From JAAZNO01 sp012798275 (lineage in GTDB: Bacteria > Chloroflexota > Anaerolineae > B4-G1 > SLSP01), in the NCBI GenBank assembly GCA_035347995.1, contig DAOPQD010000005.1, positions 7,145 through 71,144 on the forward strand: 64,000 nt of DNA, read 5' to 3'. The notes under the pieces were generated by a model. The model was not told the DNA's origin. It did not search any database and was given only the letters and a program-made list of their open reading frames with translations. Below are positions 61,726 through 64,000 of the stretch, in pieces; the first letter of the stretch is position 1, and every line of letters starts with the position of its first letter. Both the position numbers and the translations under genes were made by a program.

Positions 61726-63503
61726 TCCGCCAGCTCTAACGCGCCGTTCGCCGGCATTGCCAGTGGCTCCATCTGCAGCTGCACCAGATTGAGGTGCCGA
61801 TACAGCCCCTCTTGCGCGATCAGTTCCCGATGCGTCCCCATCTGCACGATGGTGTTGCCCTCCAGCACCACGATCTTGTCGGCGTTGCGCACCGTCGAGA
61901 GGCGATGCGCGATGATCAACGTCGTGCGCCCCACCATCAACCGCTCCAGCGCCTGCTGAATCAGCAGCTCCGTTTCGGTGTCCACCGATGAAGTCGCCTC
62001 GTCCAAAATGAGGATGGGCGCATTTTTGAGCACGGCTCGCGCGATCGCCAGGCGCTGCTTCTGCCCGCCGGAAAGTTTCACCCCACGTTCGCCGATGAGG
62101 GTGTCGTAGCCATTGGGCAGCCGCCTGATGAAATCATGCGCATTGGCGACCTGCGCGGCGCGGAGAACTTCTTCCTCCGTGGCGTCCGGCTTCCCGAAAA
62201 GGATGTTTTCTCGCGCCGTGCCGTGGAAGAGAAACACGTCCTGCAACACAATGCTGATCTGCCGGCGCAGATACTCGAGCTTGAGCGCCCGCAGGTCGTA
62301 GCCATCGAGGGTGATGCTTCCCTCGCAGACGTCGTAGAAGCGAGGGATGAGGCTTGCCAGGGTGGTTTTGCCCACGCCCGTCGGTCCCACCAACGCCACC
62401 ACACCGTGCGCGGGAATCTCCAGGTTGATGTGTTCCAACACCGGTTCGCCCTCGTTGTACCAGAAACTCACATCGTGGAAAGCGATCGCGCCCTGGATCG
62501 GGGTCGGCAGCTCCCTCGCGTCCGGCGCTTCCACGACCGTCGGCTGCTCGTTGAGCAACTCCGAGACGCGCTCGGCGCCGGCGAGCGCTTCCTGCACCCC
62601 TTCCCATGCATCCGCCAGAACGCGGATGGGCTGATAAAACAGGTCGAGGTAAAGGTAAAAGGCGACCCAATCCTCCAGCGGCAAGACTTGCTGCAGCACC
62701 AATCGCCCGCCGAAGTAGATCATCAAAATCACGCCCAGGGAGGAGGTGAACTCCACGAAGGGGTGGAAGGTCGCCATGAGCCGCAGCGCACGCAACAGGG
62801 CGTCCCGGTACCGGGCGATGTGTTCCCCCACGTGTCCCGCCTCCAGCTCCTCACGCGTGAAGGCCTTGATCTCCCGAATGCCGGCGATGTTGTCGTTGAG
62901 CGTGGCGTTGAGCTCGCCCAGCTCCTTCTGTCGCACCACGAATGCGGGACGAACGTAGCGGGCGAAACTGCGCATCGAGAGGATAATGAAAGGCACCGGG
63001 ATCAGGCTGAGCAGCATCAACTGCCAGTTGATGGTGACGAGGACCGCCGTCACGCCGATCAAAGTGAGCGCATTGACGGTAATATCGGGGATAGCATGCG
63101 CGATGAGGCGCTCGAACATGTCCGAATCGTTCACCACGCGCGACATCAGTTGCCCGGTCTGTTTGTCCTCATAGAAGCGCAGCGACAGGCGCTGCAGGTG
63201 CACATAAATCTGATGCCGCACGTCCGCGACGACGCCCCATCCCGCGACATGTCCCATGTAGCTCCGCACGAACTGCAATCCGCCGCGGATGAGATACACT
63301 GCCAGCGCCACCAGCGCCAGGCGGGTAATGGTGGCCAGCGAGTCGGACATCGCGTTCCCCGACGTGACCGTAGCGACGAGGCTGCGGATCAACCAGGGGA
63401 TGACGAGTTGCACGCCGACCAGCAATACCATGGCCACGACGGTAAGAGCCAGCGCGCGCCAGTATTTGCGTGCATAGGCGATGAGAAAGGACAACGTTTT
63501 CAT
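61713..63503 (-). CDS. ABC transporter, MsbA/BmrA-type fused permease-ATPase
   Basis: 596 residues. Six transmembrane helices (about 15-310), then an ATPase: Walker A GPTGVGKTT near 377, Q-loop SIVLQDVFLF near 415, signature LSGGQKQRLAIARAVL near 482, Walker B ILILDEATSSVDTETE near 502, and switch AHRLSTVRNAD near 538. Half-transporter that homodimerises to export lipids or drugs. Single gene with no partner. Confidence 0.95.
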   Translation of the reverse strand: MKTLSFLIAYARKYWRALALTVVAMVLLVGVQLVIPWLIRSLVATVTSGNAMSDSLATITRLALVALAVYLIRGGLQFVRSYMGHVAGWGVVADVRHQIYVHLQRLSLRFYEDKQTGQLMSRVVNDSDMFERLIAHAIPDITVNALTLIGVTAVLVTINWQLMLLSLIPVPFIILSMRSFARYVRPAFVVRQKELGELNATLNDNIAGIREIKAFTREELEAGHVGEHIARYRDALLRALRLMATFHPFVEFTSSLGVILMIYFGGRLVLQQVLPLEDWVAFYLYLDLFYQPIRVLADAWEGVQEALAGAERVSELLNEQPTVVEAPDARELPTPIQGAIAFHDVSFWYNEGEPVLEHINLEIPAHGVVALVGPTGVGKTTLASLIPRFYDVCEGSITLDGYDLRALKLEYLRRQISIVLQDVFLFHGTARENILFGKPDATEEEVLRAAQVANAHDFIRRLPNGYDTLIGERGVKLSGGQKQRLAIARAVLKNAPILILDEATSSVDTETELLIQQALERLMVGRTTLIIAHRLSTVRNADKIVVLEGNTIVQMGTHRELIAQEGLYRHLNLVQLQMEPLAMPANGALELADQPV

Positions 63504-63776
63504 ATGCCTGTAATGTCAACTCCTCGAAATATAAAGATCGGTGAGTAGTGAGCCATAAGTAGAAGTGACACCTCATGTCACTAATAGTTAGCTATTATAA
63601 CTGATTTTTGGCTTTTTCAAACACACCTTCGCGCCCTGGTCTCGCGTTGTGCCTTCGGGCCTTTGTGGTAAAGTTGGAAAACGTGGGAAAGTGTGAACGT
63701 GTAAAGGTGTGAACGTGGGGAGGTGCGAACGTAAGTGATTCGCTTTTTCGCCTTTTCGCTGACCCGCCTATTTTCC
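63504..63776. other. Intergenic region with degenerate GTGAG-type repeats
   Basis: About 270 bp upstream of the ABC exporter. It holds GGTGAGTAGTGAGCC (about 63540) and several GTGAACGTG-like repeats (about 63690-63732), similar to parts of the leader family. No gene or convincing promoter pair was found. Confidence 0.4.
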
Positions 63777-63787
63777 GAGGAGACGCC

Positions 63788-63880
63788 ATGTGCTGGCGCA
63801 CATCATCCAAAAATGAAAATGTGCGGTCATTGTTCAGCCTGGCACCAGGTAGCTCGACGGCGATGGATGAACCTTTGTAA
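63788..63880 (+). CDS. Short ORF of the repeated leader, 3' part replaced by a miniature element
   Basis: 30 codons starting MCWRTSSKNENV with GAGGAG (63777-63782) before the ATG. Codons 1-12 match the short ORF at 33389. From 63826 the sequence is that of miniature element copy 3, so the original end of the ORF and the hairpin are displaced. Downstream gene lies outside the window. Confidence 0.4.
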   Translation: MCWRTSSKNENVRSLFSLAPGSSTAMDEPL

Positions 63881-64000
63881 TCTGTAGCTTTTGCCCCACC
63901 CCCTGCCCCCTCCCCAATGGCGCATACGCCATTGGGGAGGGGGAGAAAAAAACAGGGGTTTTGCAGGCGGGCTACGCCCGCCTGCAAAACCCCACAAAAA
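63826..64000. mobile_element. Miniature inverted-repeat element, copy 3 (inverted, cut by window end)
   Basis: Begins with GTCATTGTTCAGCC (63826-63839), 12 of 14 matches to the family end. It then runs as the reverse complement of the 3' part of copy 2, including the CTCCCCAATGGCG palindrome and the GGGGTTTTGCAGGCGGGC palindrome. The other end is outside the window. Confidence 0.85.

Overview
The window looks like a chromosomal segment of a GC-rich Chloroflexota bacterium, probably Anaerolineae-like. This is inferred from gene content, since no rRNA or tRNA is present. Pointers are an archaeal-type HMG-CoA synthase, thiolase and DUF35 set beside a class II HMG-CoA reductase, DUF4388 and MglA-like GTPase genes, RNase Y, and a short-form S-adenosylhomocysteine hydrolase. 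Most of the window is ordinary housekeeping DNA with accessory islands and several small mobile or repeated elements.

Layout. 1-10.7 kb (minus strand): a signalling and lipid-like cluster made of a DUF4388 protein, a small GTPase, an alpha/beta hydrolase, a V4R protein, a hexapeptide-repeat protein, a cyanobacterial-type acyl-ACP reductase homologue, a response regulator with an altered GGDEF domain, and a very large multi-GAF hybrid histidine kinase cut by the window start. 10.8-12.6 kb: recN. 13.3-17.4 kb (plus): the upper mevalonate pathway, ending in a strong terminator. 17.7-21.1 kb: a membrane protein, a dGTPase and an ABC exporter. 21.2-30.3 kb: a cupin, a DEAD-box helicase carrying an embedded HNH domain, a GPH transporter, two alpha/beta hydrolases, a Tat-type L,D-transpeptidase, a zincin and an EamA half-transporter. 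30.3-33.2 kb: cell-surface genes (rfbC, FemX-like, methyltransferase) and a MIP18-family protein. 33.3-36.1 kb: a PfkB kinase and ahcY, preceded by repeated leaders with short upstream ORFs. 36.3-40.7 kb: PadR with a truncated membrane partner, pyrophosphatase, ruvB, a GNAT gene broken by a 139-bp miniature transposon, and an Rnk/GreA-like factor. 40.7-42.6 kb: a more AT-rich two-gene module (AAA ATPase plus small PD-(D/E)xK-like protein). 42.6-49.3 kb: mutS, LysM and DhaL-like proteins, a pentapeptide protein truncated by a second miniature element, and a hydroxyacid dehydrogenase. 49.35-52 kb: a long structured leader, recX and rny. 52.4-58.9 kb: a GT2 glycosyltransferase, then a xanthine-dehydrogenase-type operon with a nucleoside-phosphorylase-like protein. 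59.0-61.1 kb: a Septu-like pair (ptuA, ptuB) wedged between the dehydrogenase and nadD. 61.7-63.5 kb: an MsbA-type ABC exporter. 63.8 kb to the end: a third copy of the miniature element.

Most notable points: (i) two cleanly dateable miniature-transposon insertions, with inverted ends and target duplications, that break or truncate genes; (ii) a repeated leader with conserved mini-ORFs ending inside a hairpin; (iii) two ATPase-nuclease modules, one of them not matching a system known to me; (iv) an acyl-ACP reductase homologue inside a GTPase/V4R/histidine-kinase cluster; (v) a candidate structured RNA of about 400 nt upstream of recX. Function calls rest on reading motifs by eye; no database search was run.
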